Of a stretch of DNA of 64,000 nucleotides, positions 45,732 through 54,690 are shown in pieces. Position numbers and translations under genes: made by a program. Every line of letters begins with the position of its first letter. The first letter of the stretch is position 1. The DNA comes from JAHDHW01 sp965277415 (GTDB lineage: Bacteria; Bacteroidota; Bacteroidia; Chitinophagales; Saprospiraceae): assembly GCA_965277415.1 (NCBI GenBank), contig CBDICS010000092.1, positions 57,950 through 121,949 on the forward strand. Direction: 5' to 3'. The notes beneath the pieces are model-generated. The model was not told the origin of the DNA. It saw only the letters and a program-made list of their open reading frames with translations, and did no database searches.

Positions 45732-46946
45732 ATGAATTTTAGAAATTATACCTTATTTATCCTCGTTTTTTTGTTTTGCGCTCAGATTGGCACTGCTCAA
45801 CAAATTACTACCAATGAAAATGGCGAAAAGATAATCGTTTACCCTGATGGTTCATGGAAGTATGCTGATGATGCAGAAATTGAGAAAATGAAGGAAAAAG
45901 GAGATGAGGCAACAAATGTGATTAAGCCTACAGGGGGCGATGCAGTTCTGAAAATGGCAGTTGAATTGGCAGAATTAGCAGCAGCGGAAGAAGCAGAGGC
46001 CGTCAGAAATGAAGAAGATGCAAAGTACGAAAGAATATTATTGGAAGATGAATTGGAAGACGCGGAGGAAAGTGATGATTACTTTGATGATGAAATCAAA
46101 GAAATTAAAGATCGATTGAAAAAAGCTATAAAGCGTGAAAAGCAAGCAAAGACACTTAGAAAAACTGCTTCAAAGAAAGCAAAAAATATGGCTGCAATTG
46201 TATTGATGGGGCCAGAAAAAAGAGCAAAAGCATTAAAAAAACTAGGTTTGAATAAGCCTATTGATAATTCTATAGCTATAGTTAAGGAAGAACCTGTAGG
46301 AATGTTTCCAGGAGAATTGCCAGAAGAGCAATCAGAAGAAAAAATTAAGGAGACTTATCAAATTGCTGAAGAAGAATCAAATAGAGAAAAAAAAGTATTT
46401 GCAAAATATGACCCCAGTAAAGATGTATACTTTAATCCACCTTCTTATGAATGTAAAATTGCATTTGATGGGGTTGATGAGTTTAGTGGGAAGAAACGAA
46501 AAGATGTCGCTAAGGATTTATTTTTTACTTACACTAACGAGGAACTAAGGTCAATTTTTAGAGATCGAGATTATATGACTTGTATAGGGTACCTTTCTTC
46601 TCTCTCTGGAGGTTTGAAGTTTTTAACTTTAAATATAACGATTGCTTCACAAAGTGCTCAAAGGGAATATGGAATATTAGAAAAAGGTGCTTTGATCAAT
46701 ATCAAATTACTAGATGGCGAAAATGTAAAATTGGTGAATAGTAAAACCAATATAGGAACAGAAAACCCACTCGAAAGGTCTGTTACTTATAAAGCGCAAT
46801 ATTTGATCAGTTCTGGTGATGAAAAGAAATTGAAAAAAAGTGAAGTAGATAAAGTTCGGATTATCTGGAGTTCTGGATATGAAGATTATGAAATCTTCGA
46901 ACTAGATTTCTTTAAAAATCAATTTAAGTGTTTGGACGGTAAGTAA
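45732..46946 (+). CDS. Secreted hypothetical protein with charged coiled-coil region
   Basis: A 404-aa protein of unknown function. The signal peptide ends at GTAQ (residue 23), followed by QQITTNENGEKIIVYPDGSWKYADD, a short motif seen at the start of many Bacteroidota exported proteins. Residues ~60-170 are Glu/Lys/Ala-rich and likely a long helix or coiled coil. The C-terminal half is a beta-rich domain (FNPPSYECKIAFDGVDEFSG .. LTLNITIASQSAQREYGILEKGALINIKLLDG). No catalytic motif. Probably periplasmic or cell-surface. Confidence 0.8.
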   Translation: MNFRNYTLFILVFLFCAQIGTAQQITTNENGEKIIVYPDGSWKYADDAEIEKMKEKGDEATNVIKPTGGDAVLKMAVELAELAAAEEAEAVRNEEDAKYERILLEDELEDAEESDDYFDDEIKEIKDRLKKAIKREKQAKTLRKTASKKAKNMAAIVLMGPEKRAKALKKLGLNKPIDNSIAIVKEEPVGMFPGELPEEQSEEKIKETYQIAEEESNREKKVFAKYDPSKDVYFNPPSYECKIAFDGVDEFSGKKRKDVAKDLFFTYTNEELRSIFRDRDYMTCIGYLSSLSGGLKFLTLNITIASQSAQREYGILEKGALINIKLLDGENVKLVNSKTNIGTENPLERSVTYKAQYLISSGDEKKLKKSEVDKVRIIWSSGYEDYEIFELDFFKNQFKCLDGK

Positions 46947-46948
46947 GT

Positions 46949-47072
46949 GACGGGACAAAATTAATAATAAACTATTTTGACATACTGAAATTTCATAAAC
47001 AATCGACTAAAAGGAGATTGTGTTGGATATTTTGGGATGTCTTAAAAAAATAGTTTATTATTAATTCCGTCT
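46949..47072. repeat. Palindromic MITE-like element
   Basis: Left arm AATTAATAATAAACTATTTT (46959-46978, continuing GACAT) and right arm ATGTCTTAAAAAAATAGTTT (from 47037, ending TATTATTAATT at 47066) are inverted repeats, flanked by GACGG and CCGTC. A small inner hairpin ACAATC/GATTGT lies between. A related GACGGGAC occurs again at about 47093. Non-coding. Confidence 0.6.
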
Positions 47073-47142
47073 AAGAACTTAAAGGACGGGACTAAATTTT
47101 AAAGCTTTCATTAAAATGAGCAAAACTATTCAGATTGAAGTT

Positions 47143-47150
47143 TATCTTTG
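47143..47150 (+). promoter_or_regulatory. Candidate -7 element before miaE
   Basis: TATCTTTG matches TAnnTTTG and lies 20 bases before the ATG at 47171, giving a very short leader. A -33 box is not clear. Confidence 0.45.
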
Positions 47151-47170
47151 CGCCAAACAATAAATGATTT

Positions 47171-47752
47171 ATGTTAGGATTAAAATTACCAACAGATCCA
47201 AGATGGGTTGATCTTGCCGAAAAGGATTTGGGTGAGATATTGACGGATCATGCTTATTGCGAGCAAAAAGCAGCTACTTCTTGTATCTCTCTTATACAAC
47301 AAAACCCCGGAAAGATTAGAATGGTTAGGGAATTAGCGCCGATCGTTACAGAGGAATGGGGGCATTTTCGGTTGGTATTACAAGAGATGGATAAAAGATC
47401 TTTGCCATTAGGCCGTCAAAGGAAAGACGAATATGTCAATAAATTATTGAAGTTTCAAAAGAAGGGTGGGAGCCGAGATGAACAGTTTGTTGAACGCCTG
47501 TTGATCAATGCGCTTATTGAAGCAAGAAGCTGTGAGCGATTTAGATTGCTTTCTCTCCATATAAATGATGAAGAATTAAAAGAATTTTATCATAAATTTA
47601 TGATTTCAGAGGCAGGCCATTATCGTCTATTTCTCGATCTTGCATATCATTATGGTGACAAAGAGAAAGTGAAAGTGCGTTGGCAAGAGTACCTTGATTA
47701 TGAAGCTGAAATAATGGAAGACTTAAGCGTTCGCGGTGACCGTATGCACTAG
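47171..47752 (+). CDS. miaE: tRNA-(ms2io6A)-hydroxylase MiaE
   Basis: A 193-aa diiron protein with a ferritin-like four-helix fold. It hydroxylates the isopentenyl group of ms2i6A37 in tRNA. The iron ligands sit in the expected places: DHAYCEQKAA, EEWGHFRLV, EARSCERFRLL and SEAGHYRLFLDLA. Length is typical. The call is by motif and order; the reaction is as known for the Salmonella and Pseudomonas enzymes. Confidence 0.92.
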   Translation: MLGLKLPTDPRWVDLAEKDLGEILTDHAYCEQKAATSCISLIQQNPGKIRMVRELAPIVTEEWGHFRLVLQEMDKRSLPLGRQRKDEYVNKLLKFQKKGGSRDEQFVERLLINALIEARSCERFRLLSLHINDEELKEFYHKFMISEAGHYRLFLDLAYHYGDKEKVKVRWQEYLDYEAEIMEDLSVRGDRMH

Positions 47753-47775
47753 TTGCTATTTCTTTATGATGATAT

Positions 47776-47802
47776 GTTCAAAAATAACCATCATTTTTGA
47801 AC
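47776..47802. repeat. 10-bp inverted repeat after miaE
   Basis: GTTCAAAAAT (47776-47785) and ATTTTTGAAC (47793-47802) pair around a 7-base loop, 24 bases after the miaE stop. The right arm continues AACTTC, the same motif as the ends of the 36571 element. No T-run. Confidence 0.45.
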
Positions 47803-47828
47803 AACTTCGCTTTAAAATGATATTTAGC

Positions 47829-48443
47829 ATGAAAACTTTTATTACTTTTTCTATTGCTCTACTCTATAGCTTTGCTTTCCTCAATGCTCAAAATTATATG
47901 TTGATCCTTGATAAGGATACCATTAATATTCAATTGGATGAATCAACGAATTATGTGACAAAAGATAATTGTCAAATTGATATTCAATTATTAAAAAAAC
48001 CAATTCAAACCTATGGGGATCAATTCGTAACATTCAACTACTCAAATAAATATTCTTTGACTAAAACAGATCTTGGAGATGGTGTGGAGCAATTGATGAT
48101 CATGACTGCTAACGGTAATGGGATCATCATTCAAGAATATAGTAGAATCGATCCAACTTTTATTTCAGATTTTATGATGAATGAATTGACCAAAGAAAGC
48201 ATTAAATACGGTTATAAAGGTAGCCCAATAGATACTCAGGTAAGCTTGACTTCTGGAATCGTGTTAGATGGACGAAAATCAGTATTAACTTATAATTACG
48301 AGGTGGAAGAATATCAAGTTTTTACCTATGGTTCTAAAGATAAAGGGATAATGATTGCAACTTTGAAAAATAACCTAAATGAAACAGAAGGGGATGAAGT
48401 AATGGACCTATTTTTTGATACACTCGACATAAAGATGAAATAA
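47829..48443 (+). CDS. Exported hypothetical protein
   Basis: A 204-aa protein with a signal peptide (KTFITFSIALLYSFAFLNAQ). The ATG at 47829 is chosen because it gives the signal directly; the frame opens further upstream, overlapping miaE. The mature part is beta-rich (NYMLILDKDTINIQLDEST, DLGDGVEQLMIMTANGNGI) with no catalytic motif. I do not recognise the family. Converges on the esterase gene 7 bases away, with no terminator between. Confidence 0.7.
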   Translation: MKTFITFSIALLYSFAFLNAQNYMLILDKDTINIQLDESTNYVTKDNCQIDIQLLKKPIQTYGDQFVTFNYSNKYSLTKTDLGDGVEQLMIMTANGNGIIIQEYSRIDPTFISDFMMNELTKESIKYGYKGSPIDTQVSLTSGIVLDGRKSVLTYNYEVEEYQVFTYGSKDKGIMIATLKNNLNETEGDEVMDLFFDTLDIKMK

Positions 48444-48450
48444 AAGGCAC

Positions 48451-49116
48451 TTATACATTCCCTGTACCTAAACTATGATATAATTCTTTTAGGACACTTC
48501 GATCAATCACATGTTTCCCTTCGAAAACTATTGTCTCATAGACTATTTTTTGTTCTTTTGCAAAGCCTACTTGCCAAGTCAATAATTCAGGGACGAGAAA
48601 TTGGTCCTCCGTTCCATATACAAAATAAATTTTCTTTGAAGCAAAATATGCTTCATATGGTCTATAATCTAAGTCCTCAGGTATCCTACCCGCCCAAAGA
48701 ACGAGGTTGTCAAATTTTGGAAATTCCCGCATGATCCATCTACATTGAGTCGCGCAACCTTGAGAAAAACCAAATAAAGTAATCTTAATATCTTCGGATA
48801 GTTGGCTGGTATACTCATCATAGATTTTTTTAATAAATCGTGTATAATCAGCGATCTCTTCCAGTCGATCCATCTTTGTCATCCAGGAAGCAGCAACATG
48901 TCCGGTGACTCCTTGCCAATAAAACCTTGATAGCCCTTCTGGTGCTATAATCAAGGTGGTTCCATCGTCTATTTCCGAGAATTTTTGTATAATTCTGCTA
49001 GCCAGTTGACCATAACCATGACATACAATCCAGAGGTGCTTGATTTGAGGGCCTGGTTGTCCTAGTGTATAATAATGGGCTTGGCGCTCAACAGGTATCG
49101 AATGTGATTTATACAT
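48451..49116 (-). CDS. Alpha/beta hydrolase, phospholipase/carboxylesterase-like
   Basis: A 221-aa cytoplasmic serine hydrolase. Early oxyanion segment LWIVCHGYGQLASR, nucleophile elbow LFGFSQGCATQCRW, Asp in YGTEDQFLVP and His in FEGKHVIDRSVL complete a triad in the usual order. Similar to the YpfH/carboxylesterase class. Substrate unknown. No signal peptide. Confidence 0.88.
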   Translation of the reverse strand: MYKSHSIPVERQAHYYTLGQPGPQIKHLWIVCHGYGQLASRIIQKFSEIDDGTTLIIAPEGLSRFYWQGVTGHVAASWMTKMDRLEEIADYTRFIKKIYDEYTSQLSEDIKITLFGFSQGCATQCRWIMREFPKFDNLVLWAGRIPEDLDYRPYEAYFASKKIYFVYGTEDQFLVPELLTWQVGFAKEQKIVYETIVFEGKHVIDRSVLKELYHSLGTGNV

Positions 49117-49241
49117 ACAGCGAATGTAAAATAATTTTTGCTGTAGATAGGAATTTTTTATTAAGATTTGTTCAAGAATAATTGGCTAGAAAGGGATAGA
49201 CAGAAATAGACAATTTTCAGTTTACACTGTACTAAGTAAAG

Positions 49242-49266
49242 AAAGCTGCATCTAATGATACAGCTT
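49242..49266 (-). terminator. Possible minus-strand terminator after the first MORN gene
   Basis: On the minus strand AAGCTG and CAGCTT pair around a 12-base loop and are followed by TCTTTACTT. It is ~270 bases beyond the MORN stop at 49535, and the stem is short. Confidence 0.35.
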
Positions 49267-49365
49267 CTGACAATCAACAGTAATAAAAGGAATTTAATAT
49301 GAGACAATTCAAGTTTTGAGATAGGAAGTAATTTAATATCATTTCCTTCTGAAAACTTCTGAAAA

Positions 49366-49417
49366 TGTCATTTGTCAATATTAGATTTTCAATCCCAATA
49401 ATTATTGACAAATGACA
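49366..49417. repeat. Perfect 15-bp inverted repeat
   Basis: TGTCATTTGTCAATA (49366-49380) and TATTGACAAATGACA (49403-49417) pair exactly around 22 bases. It is preceded by a direct repeat CTTCTGAAAA x2. Not followed by T, so not a typical terminator. The rest of the gap 49117-49534 shows nothing. Confidence 0.55.
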
Positions 49418-49534
49418 ATTCAGTGCTAAATTTCTTGTGAAGCTTAAGAGTTTGTATGAAAATTATTGTCGAAAGCGAAATCAGATTATTAATGTGTGAT
49501 TTTGCAACTCGATGAATAAAATTTAACCAGGTGC

Positions 49535-50554
49535 TTAATTATTATTTCCATCATCAGACATACGAGCCCAACCTGAATCTTCTTGCTTTTTTGTAATAAA
49601 GTCAAGGTGGAAAGCCACCATGATCGCATTGTTGGGTTCTTCAAGTTTTATACTTGCTGCAAGGTTTAGGTATTCTACAGCTTTTTTAAGACTATTTTCA
49701 TTTTGATATTCCAAGCCTACACTGTAATATGCAAGTTGTAAATTTCTATTGGGTTCATCATCCCTAATAAAAGGAAACGATAAGTCTTGCAATGCTTTTT
49801 CGACGGTTTTGCCATCTTTTTTAATATATGCGGAGTGATCACTCACTTTCCCCTTATTCCATTCTGTTAATAAACGGTCGCCATTTCTGAAATGAAATAT
49901 ACCATCACCATTAAGTACGCCTTCTGCCCAATTTCCTAATAGCGTATCTCTGGAATCCCAGACGATCATCCCTTCTCCATGTCTTTCTCCTTCTTTGCTC
50001 ATACCTTGATATTGGCTGCCATCGAGTCTGGTAAAAGTGCCGTATCCATCTATTAATCCCTTTTTCCAGTTTCCTGTATAGGATTCTCCATTGATAAGTA
50101 ATAGGGTTCCTTGACCATGCATGAAACCATTATTAAATTCTCCGATATATTCATGACCACAGCTCCAGATATAGGCACCTTGACCACTCATTTTATCTTT
50201 TAGCCAATCACCCTGATACTTGGTGCCATCCTCATAAGTGAGTTCACCATATCCTTCTTTTAGTCCTTTTATAAAAGAACCAGTATAGGTATTTCCGTCC
50301 ATCCAGGTCATACTTCCTAAACCATGAGGTTTGCCATAAGAAATATCACCAGTGTATACACTTCCATCTTCAAATACTATAGTGCCAATACAATGGCTTT
50401 TCCATTTAGGACAATCTGAACTATAAATAGAATTAGTATTTAATATTGGATTATTTGATTTTTTTTGAGGAAGAAATGTCGCGAAAGCCGCTGTAGTAGG
50501 AATAAGAATGCTTCCTACAAGTAGCAACATAAAAAGTAATAGCTTTTTGTGCAT
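49535..50554 (-). CDS. Exported MORN-repeat protein
   Basis: A 339-aa protein with a signal peptide (HKKLLLFMLLLVGSILIPTTAAFA) when started at the ATG at 50554; a longer frame to 50659 has an unlikely N-terminus. About eight MORN repeats (YTGDISYGKPHGLGSMTWMD, YEGYGxL-type units such as GNTYTGSFIKGLKEGYGELT) run through residues ~65-225. A helical C-terminal region with TPR-like spacing follows (LAYYSVGLEYQNENSLKKAVEYL). MORN motifs bind lipids or proteins; the role here is unknown. Paralogue of the next gene upstream. Confidence 0.88.
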   Translation of the reverse strand: MHKKLLLFMLLLVGSILIPTTAAFATFLPQKKSNNPILNTNSIYSSDCPKWKSHCIGTIVFEDGSVYTGDISYGKPHGLGSMTWMDGNTYTGSFIKGLKEGYGELTYEDGTKYQGDWLKDKMSGQGAYIWSCGHEYIGEFNNGFMHGQGTLLLINGESYTGNWKKGLIDGYGTFTRLDGSQYQGMSKEGERHGEGMIVWDSRDTLLGNWAEGVLNGDGIFHFRNGDRLLTEWNKGKVSDHSAYIKKDGKTVEKALQDLSFPFIRDDEPNRNLQLAYYSVGLEYQNENSLKKAVEYLNLAASIKLEEPNNAIMVAFHLDFITKKQEDSGWARMSDDGNNN

Positions 50555-50804
50555 AATTAAATTTATTAATTTTTCGATTATATTGTTTGGAAGGGGATAG
50601 TACAAATATGTTGTATGTAAATGTATAAAGTCGGAGTAAAGTACAAAGTTTGTGACCAAAGCTGTAGTTGTATATCGAATATTTTATATATGAAATAGGC
50701 TTAATTTTGTTTGTATTGATATGTATAAGATTTTGATAAATAACTGCTTACATATTATGGAAATAGATAAGGTGGAATGATGATTTCATTTTAAAAAATA
50801 GGAA

Positions 50805-50843
50805 AAGTAAAAAACTGTACCAACACTACGGCTGATACAGTTT
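50805..50843 (-). terminator. Minus-strand terminator after the second MORN gene
   Basis: On the minus strand AAACTGTA pairs with TACAGTTT around 16 bases and runs into TTTTTTAC. It lies 72 bases past the stop at 50915. A 13-bp AT-only inverted repeat (CTTAAAATAATAA at 50849-50861, TTATTATTTTAAG at 50873-50885) lies between. Confidence 0.7.
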
Positions 50844-50914
50844 GATTCCTTAAAATAATAATTGTCAATGATTTATTATTTTAAGAATAGATCTTTGAAA
50901 GTATACTTTATTCT

Positions 50915-51844
50915 TTAAAGCCTAATACTTTCAAGTTGCATTTGAATATTTTTATAAAGCGTGGAATATTTCGACATTAATGTTTTCGCAATTAATAGTT
51001 TTGATTTAGCAGCAGTTTCATTTTTATTAGCCAACTGCTCTAATGCATCAAAGTAAATAACTAGCGCAATATTTTTAGAAATCAACTGATTAGAAACTAA
51101 TTGATCAAGACTTCTATTTTTGGTCGTACCATCTGTGAAAGTATAGATACAATTTTCACGAACCAAGACACCTTTTTTCCAAGTAAAATTTAATTGATCT
51201 CCATTGGAAAAGGTGAATGTAGCAGCACCTTCTAATTTATTTTTCTTCCAATTTCCTTCAAATTTTTCACCAGTCTCCCAAATCACTGATCCAAGGTTTT
51301 CTCTGTTGCCCATCTTAAAGTCACCAGTGAAGACACTCCCATCTTTTCTTTGGAATGTTCCTTTGTTATTAGGCTTTCCATCTTTCCACCCGCCATCATA
51401 TAAAGAGCCATCTATGAATAATAAACTACCAAAACCATGCATTTTATCTTTGTGAAAATCTCCCGTATATTGGTGTCCACATGGGAAATCATAAGCTCCT
51501 TTTCCATGCATAAACCCATCCTGAAATTCACCTTTATATATGCTGCCATCACTATTGGTCTGTAAGCCCTGACCATGACGGAAACCATTTTGGAATTGCC
51601 CTTCGTATGTACTGCCATCTTTCCATGTCATTTTCCCTTGTCCATTTGGTGTCCCAAATCGGAATTCTCCTTCATAGATCTTGCCATCTTTGAATGTGCG
51701 ATATCCATAGCAATTCTCTTCTTTTTTCGAGCAATCCAATTTGTCTGAAAAAGTAGAACTGGCAGTAATTAAATTAGGTTGTAAAAAGGTGATGAAAAGG
51801 AATAATACAGGAACGGCTTTGATAGCAGTATGAACTGATTTCAT
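50915..51844 (-). CDS. Exported MORN-repeat protein
   Basis: A 309-aa paralogue of the neighbouring MORN protein. The signal peptide is at the N-terminus (AIKAVPVLFLFITFLQPNLITAS). Seven to eight MORN units cover residues ~45-215 (YEGEFRFGTPNGQGKMTWKD, YEGQFQNGFRHGQGLQT, YKGEFQDGFMHGKGAYDF). A helical tail follows, ending in LQMQLESIRL. Both copies share the Cys-x-tail CSKKEENCYGYRTF-like segment before the first repeat, so they probably arose by tandem duplication. Transcribed singly, with its own terminator. Confidence 0.88.
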   Translation of the reverse strand: MKSVHTAIKAVPVLFLFITFLQPNLITASSTFSDKLDCSKKEENCYGYRTFKDGKIYEGEFRFGTPNGQGKMTWKDGSTYEGQFQNGFRHGQGLQTNSDGSIYKGEFQDGFMHGKGAYDFPCGHQYTGDFHKDKMHGFGSLLFIDGSLYDGGWKDGKPNNKGTFQRKDGSVFTGDFKMGNRENLGSVIWETGEKFEGNWKKNKLEGAATFTFSNGDQLNFTWKKGVLVRENCIYTFTDGTTKNRSLDQLVSNQLISKNIALVIYFDALEQLANKNETAAKSKLLIAKTLMSKYSTLYKNIQMQLESIRL

Positions 51845-51984
51845 TATGTAAAATTTTGGTGTTGTGGTATTCTTCTAAAGGAGGGAAAAATTGTAAGTGA
51901 TCTCGTATAAGTAAGCAAATTATAAAAACAAGACAATAGAGTCAATTAAATTAAAATATATTTGTTAATTGTATTTGTATGAGA

Positions 51985-52128
51985 TTGATTGATAGCTTTA
52001 TAAATATATTTGTACTATGCTGCTAAAATCAAAAGTTTGAAAATTAATATGATATAAGCATGCCGAGAAATTAAAAAGAAAATAATTCTTGCTAAGTTTT
52101 AACCCTAAATTATTTGTGCTTACCTTTG
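51985..52128 (+). promoter_or_regulatory. Candidate pyrG promoters
   Basis: TACCTTTG at 52121-52128 is an exact -7 box with a T-rich -33 candidate (TTTT, 52097-52100) 20 bases before it. A second pair, TTG 51985-51987 and TATATTTG 52005-52012, lies farther up. Either gives a long leader before the ATG at 52395. Confidence 0.5.
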
Positions 52129-52187
52129 TATCCCGTAATAAGAGTATGCTGTGAGTTTAGCATTCGACCTACATTTTGACTATACTG

Positions 52188-52315
52188 CTTGATATGCTAT
52201 ATCAAGCTATCGCTAGACTTTTTCGCTTATACTTCAGTTCAAAAAACCTCATTATACTAAGGCATAATTCCGGTTTTTGAACTTTGTCTAAACAATCCCG
52301 GCGGTATTGTCGGGA
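52188..52315 (+). promoter_or_regulatory. Structured 5' leader of pyrG
   Basis: Three stem-loops in a row: CTTGATAT/ATATCAAG (52188-52206), AGTTCAAAAAACC/GGTTTTTGAACT (52236-52248 with 52272-52283) and TCCCG/CGGGA (52296-52315). In the third, ACAAT/ATTGT offers a competing pairing. No known riboswitch class is recognised. The remainder of the gap 51845-52394 holds only promoters. Confidence 0.45.
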
Positions 52316-52394
52316 CGACTCAAAGCTCAAATTCCCAGCATACTCTAAGTTCTTAGTAGAACGATTTGTGAGATCTTTAATATCAGGAATATCG

Positions 52395-54041
52395 ATGACT
52401 AAATACATTTTTGTTACGGGTGGTGTTACTTCTTCTCTTGGGAAAGGAATCATCGCAGCTTCTCTTGCTAAATTACTCCAAGCACGTGGCTTTTCTGTCA
52501 CGATTCAAAAATTCGATCCATATATAAATGTTGACCCAGGAACACTAAATCCGTATGAACATGGAGAGTGCTATGTGACCGATGATGGTGCAGAGACGGA
52601 TTTGGATTTAGGCTATTATGAGCGCTTTTTAAATCGTCCAACCTCACAAGCTAATAATATAACTACTGGTAGGGTGTATCAGACTGTAATTAATCGGGAG
52701 CGATCAGGAGATTACCTTGGTAAGACCGTACAAGTTGTTCCCCATATCACAGATGAAATAAAACGTTGTGCTCAATTATTAGGTGTTTCTAATAAATATG
52801 ATATCGTGATTACTGAATTGGGAGGAACAGTTGGAGATATCGAATCTCTTCCTTATTTGGAAGCGCTTCGACAATTGCGATGGGAATTGGGAAGTGATAA
52901 TTGTGTTGTGGTTCATTTGACTTTAATTCCATACTTGAGAGCTGCTAAGGAGTTAAAAACAAAACCAACCCAACATTCAGTAAAAGAACTTCAGAAAAAT
53001 GGTATTCAGCCAGATATATTGGTTTGTCGGACAGAACTTCCAATCTCAACAGATATACGTCGGAAACTGGCCTTATTTTGTAATGTAGATCTTGGTTCTG
53101 TTATTGAGGCTATTGATGCAGAAACGATTTATGATGTCCCATTGATGATGTTAAAGGAGAAATTGGACTTGACCATTATTTCTAAACTCCGTCTGACTGA
53201 TAAAAAAGAACCTGACTTAAAGAAATGGAAAACATTTCTAGGGAAACTTAAAAACCCTCTGAATGAAGTACATATTGGGCTGGTTGGGAAATATAATGAA
53301 CTTCAGGATGCTTATAAATCTATTCATGAGGCATTTATACATGGAGGGGCAATGAATGAAACTAAAGTGAATATCGTCCCTATTCATAGTGAGCAACTTG
53401 AAGTAAATACTGATGAAGTTATTAAAAAACTTTCTGGTTTGGATGGTGTATTAGTAGCACCAGGTTTTGGAGAACGAGGCATTGAAGGAAAACTTCGAGC
53501 GATCAAGTTTATTCGAGAAAATAAAATTCCATTCTTTGGTATCTGTCTCGGTATGCAATGTGCGGTAGTGGAATATGCTCAAAATGTTTTAGGGATAAAA
53601 GATGCGGCTTCGACGGAAGTTAATCAAGAGACTAAAAACCCTGTGATTGACCTTATGCCTGATCAAAAGAAAATCACCAGGAAGGGTGGAACGATGCGTT
53701 TAGGTGCTTATGCCTGTAAGATAGAAAAAGGATCAAAAGCTTTTGATGCATATAAAAAGGTAGAAATTAATGAGCGACATCGACATCGTTATGAGTTTAA
53801 TAATGACTACCTAAAACAATTTCAAGAGAGTGAATTGGTTCCAGTTGGTTTCAATCCTGATTCTGGACTCGTAGAAATAGTGGAGATCGCAGATCATCCA
53901 TGGTTTGTAGGGGTACAGTTTCATCCAGAATTGAAAAGTACAGTAGAAAACCCTCATCCTTTATTTGTATCTTTTGTAAAAGCTTGTCTTGATAATAAAA
54001 TATCAGAAGGGAAAACCATTAAGAGTGTTGAGTATCAATAA
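52395..54041 (+). CDS. pyrG: CTP synthase
   Basis: A 548-aa cytoplasmic enzyme that makes CTP from UTP, glutamine and ATP. The N-terminal synthetase domain opens with KYIFVTGGVTSSLGKGI (P-loop) and has KFDPYINVDPGTLNPYEHGE. The class I glutaminase domain carries the nucleophile Cys in FGICLGMQCAVVEY and the His-Glu in GVQFHPELKS. The ATG at 52395 is the family start; the frame extends upstream to 52284 only by chance. The next gene begins 3 bases after the stop. Confidence 0.96.
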   Translation: MTKYIFVTGGVTSSLGKGIIAASLAKLLQARGFSVTIQKFDPYINVDPGTLNPYEHGECYVTDDGAETDLDLGYYERFLNRPTSQANNITTGRVYQTVINRERSGDYLGKTVQVVPHITDEIKRCAQLLGVSNKYDIVITELGGTVGDIESLPYLEALRQLRWELGSDNCVVVHLTLIPYLRAAKELKTKPTQHSVKELQKNGIQPDILVCRTELPISTDIRRKLALFCNVDLGSVIEAIDAETIYDVPLMMLKEKLDLTIISKLRLTDKKEPDLKKWKTFLGKLKNPLNEVHIGLVGKYNELQDAYKSIHEAFIHGGAMNETKVNIVPIHSEQLEVNTDEVIKKLSGLDGVLVAPGFGERGIEGKLRAIKFIRENKIPFFGICLGMQCAVVEYAQNVLGIKDAASTEVNQETKNPVIDLMPDQKKITRKGGTMRLGAYACKIEKGSKAFDAYKKVEINERHRHRYEFNNDYLKQFQESELVPVGFNPDSGLVEIVEIADHPWFVGVQFHPELKSTVENPHPLFVSFVKACLDNKISEGKTIKSVEYQ

Positions 54042-54044
54042 GAT

Positions 54045-54575
54045 ATGAGAAAGTTAAGCCTGAAAGAACTTAATCGAGTAAGTCCATCAGATTTTAAAAA
54101 GCAAGAAAAGACTCCTGTTGTTTTGGTCTTAGATAACATAAGATCAGGATTAAATGTAGGTTCCACTTTTCGAACAGCTGATGCTTTTGCACTTGAGAAA
54201 ATATACTTATGCGGAATTACCGCTCAACCTCCACATAGGGAAATCCTAAAAACAGCGATAGGTTCAACGAATTCTATGGATTGGACTTATCAGGCGTCTA
54301 CTTTAGAATTGATTCAAGACTTGAAGCAAGCAGGGTATAAAATAGTAGCTATTGAACAGGCTGAAGGCAGTACCCTCTTACCGGATTTTGAAATTGATCA
54401 ATCTCAAAAGCTAGCTCTAGTTTTTGGGAATGAAGTGAAAGGCGTACAAGATGAAGTCATGGCAATTGTGGATGAATGTATCGAAGTTCCTCAGTTTGGA
54501 ACAAAGCATTCTTTAAATATCGCTGTCTGTGTTGGAGTTGTCGTTTGGGATGTGTTTCGAAAAATGCGGTATTAG
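54045..54575 (+). CDS. TrmH/SpoU-family RNA 2'-O-methyltransferase
   Basis: A 176-aa SPOUT methyltransferase. The three SpoU motifs are present: NIRSGLNVGSTFRTADAF (motif 1), LALVFGNEVKGV (motif 2) and VPQFGTKHSLNIAVCVGVVVW (motif 3). It 2'-O-methylates a tRNA or rRNA ribose; the target is not readable. Directly follows pyrG and is probably co-transcribed. Confidence 0.9.
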   Translation: MRKLSLKELNRVSPSDFKKQEKTPVVLVLDNIRSGLNVGSTFRTADAFALEKIYLCGITAQPPHREILKTAIGSTNSMDWTYQASTLELIQDLKQAGYKIVAIEQAEGSTLLPDFEIDQSQKLALVFGNEVKGVQDEVMAIVDECIEVPQFGTKHSLNIAVCVGVVVWDVFRKMRY

Positions 54576-54690
54576 CTATTTTTTATTTAAAATCTCTTCT
54601 TCTTGATACTTTTTTCATTGGCCAAACTGTCTTCTTTTTTAGCAATAGGAATCATGGTATTCTCAAAGTTTTGAAGCATATCAAATTAGC

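Noticed and set aside
52202..52501. 99-aa minus-strand frame overlapping the start of pyrG
   Set aside because: Antisense to the conserved pyrG N-terminus and its leader; sequence shows no family.
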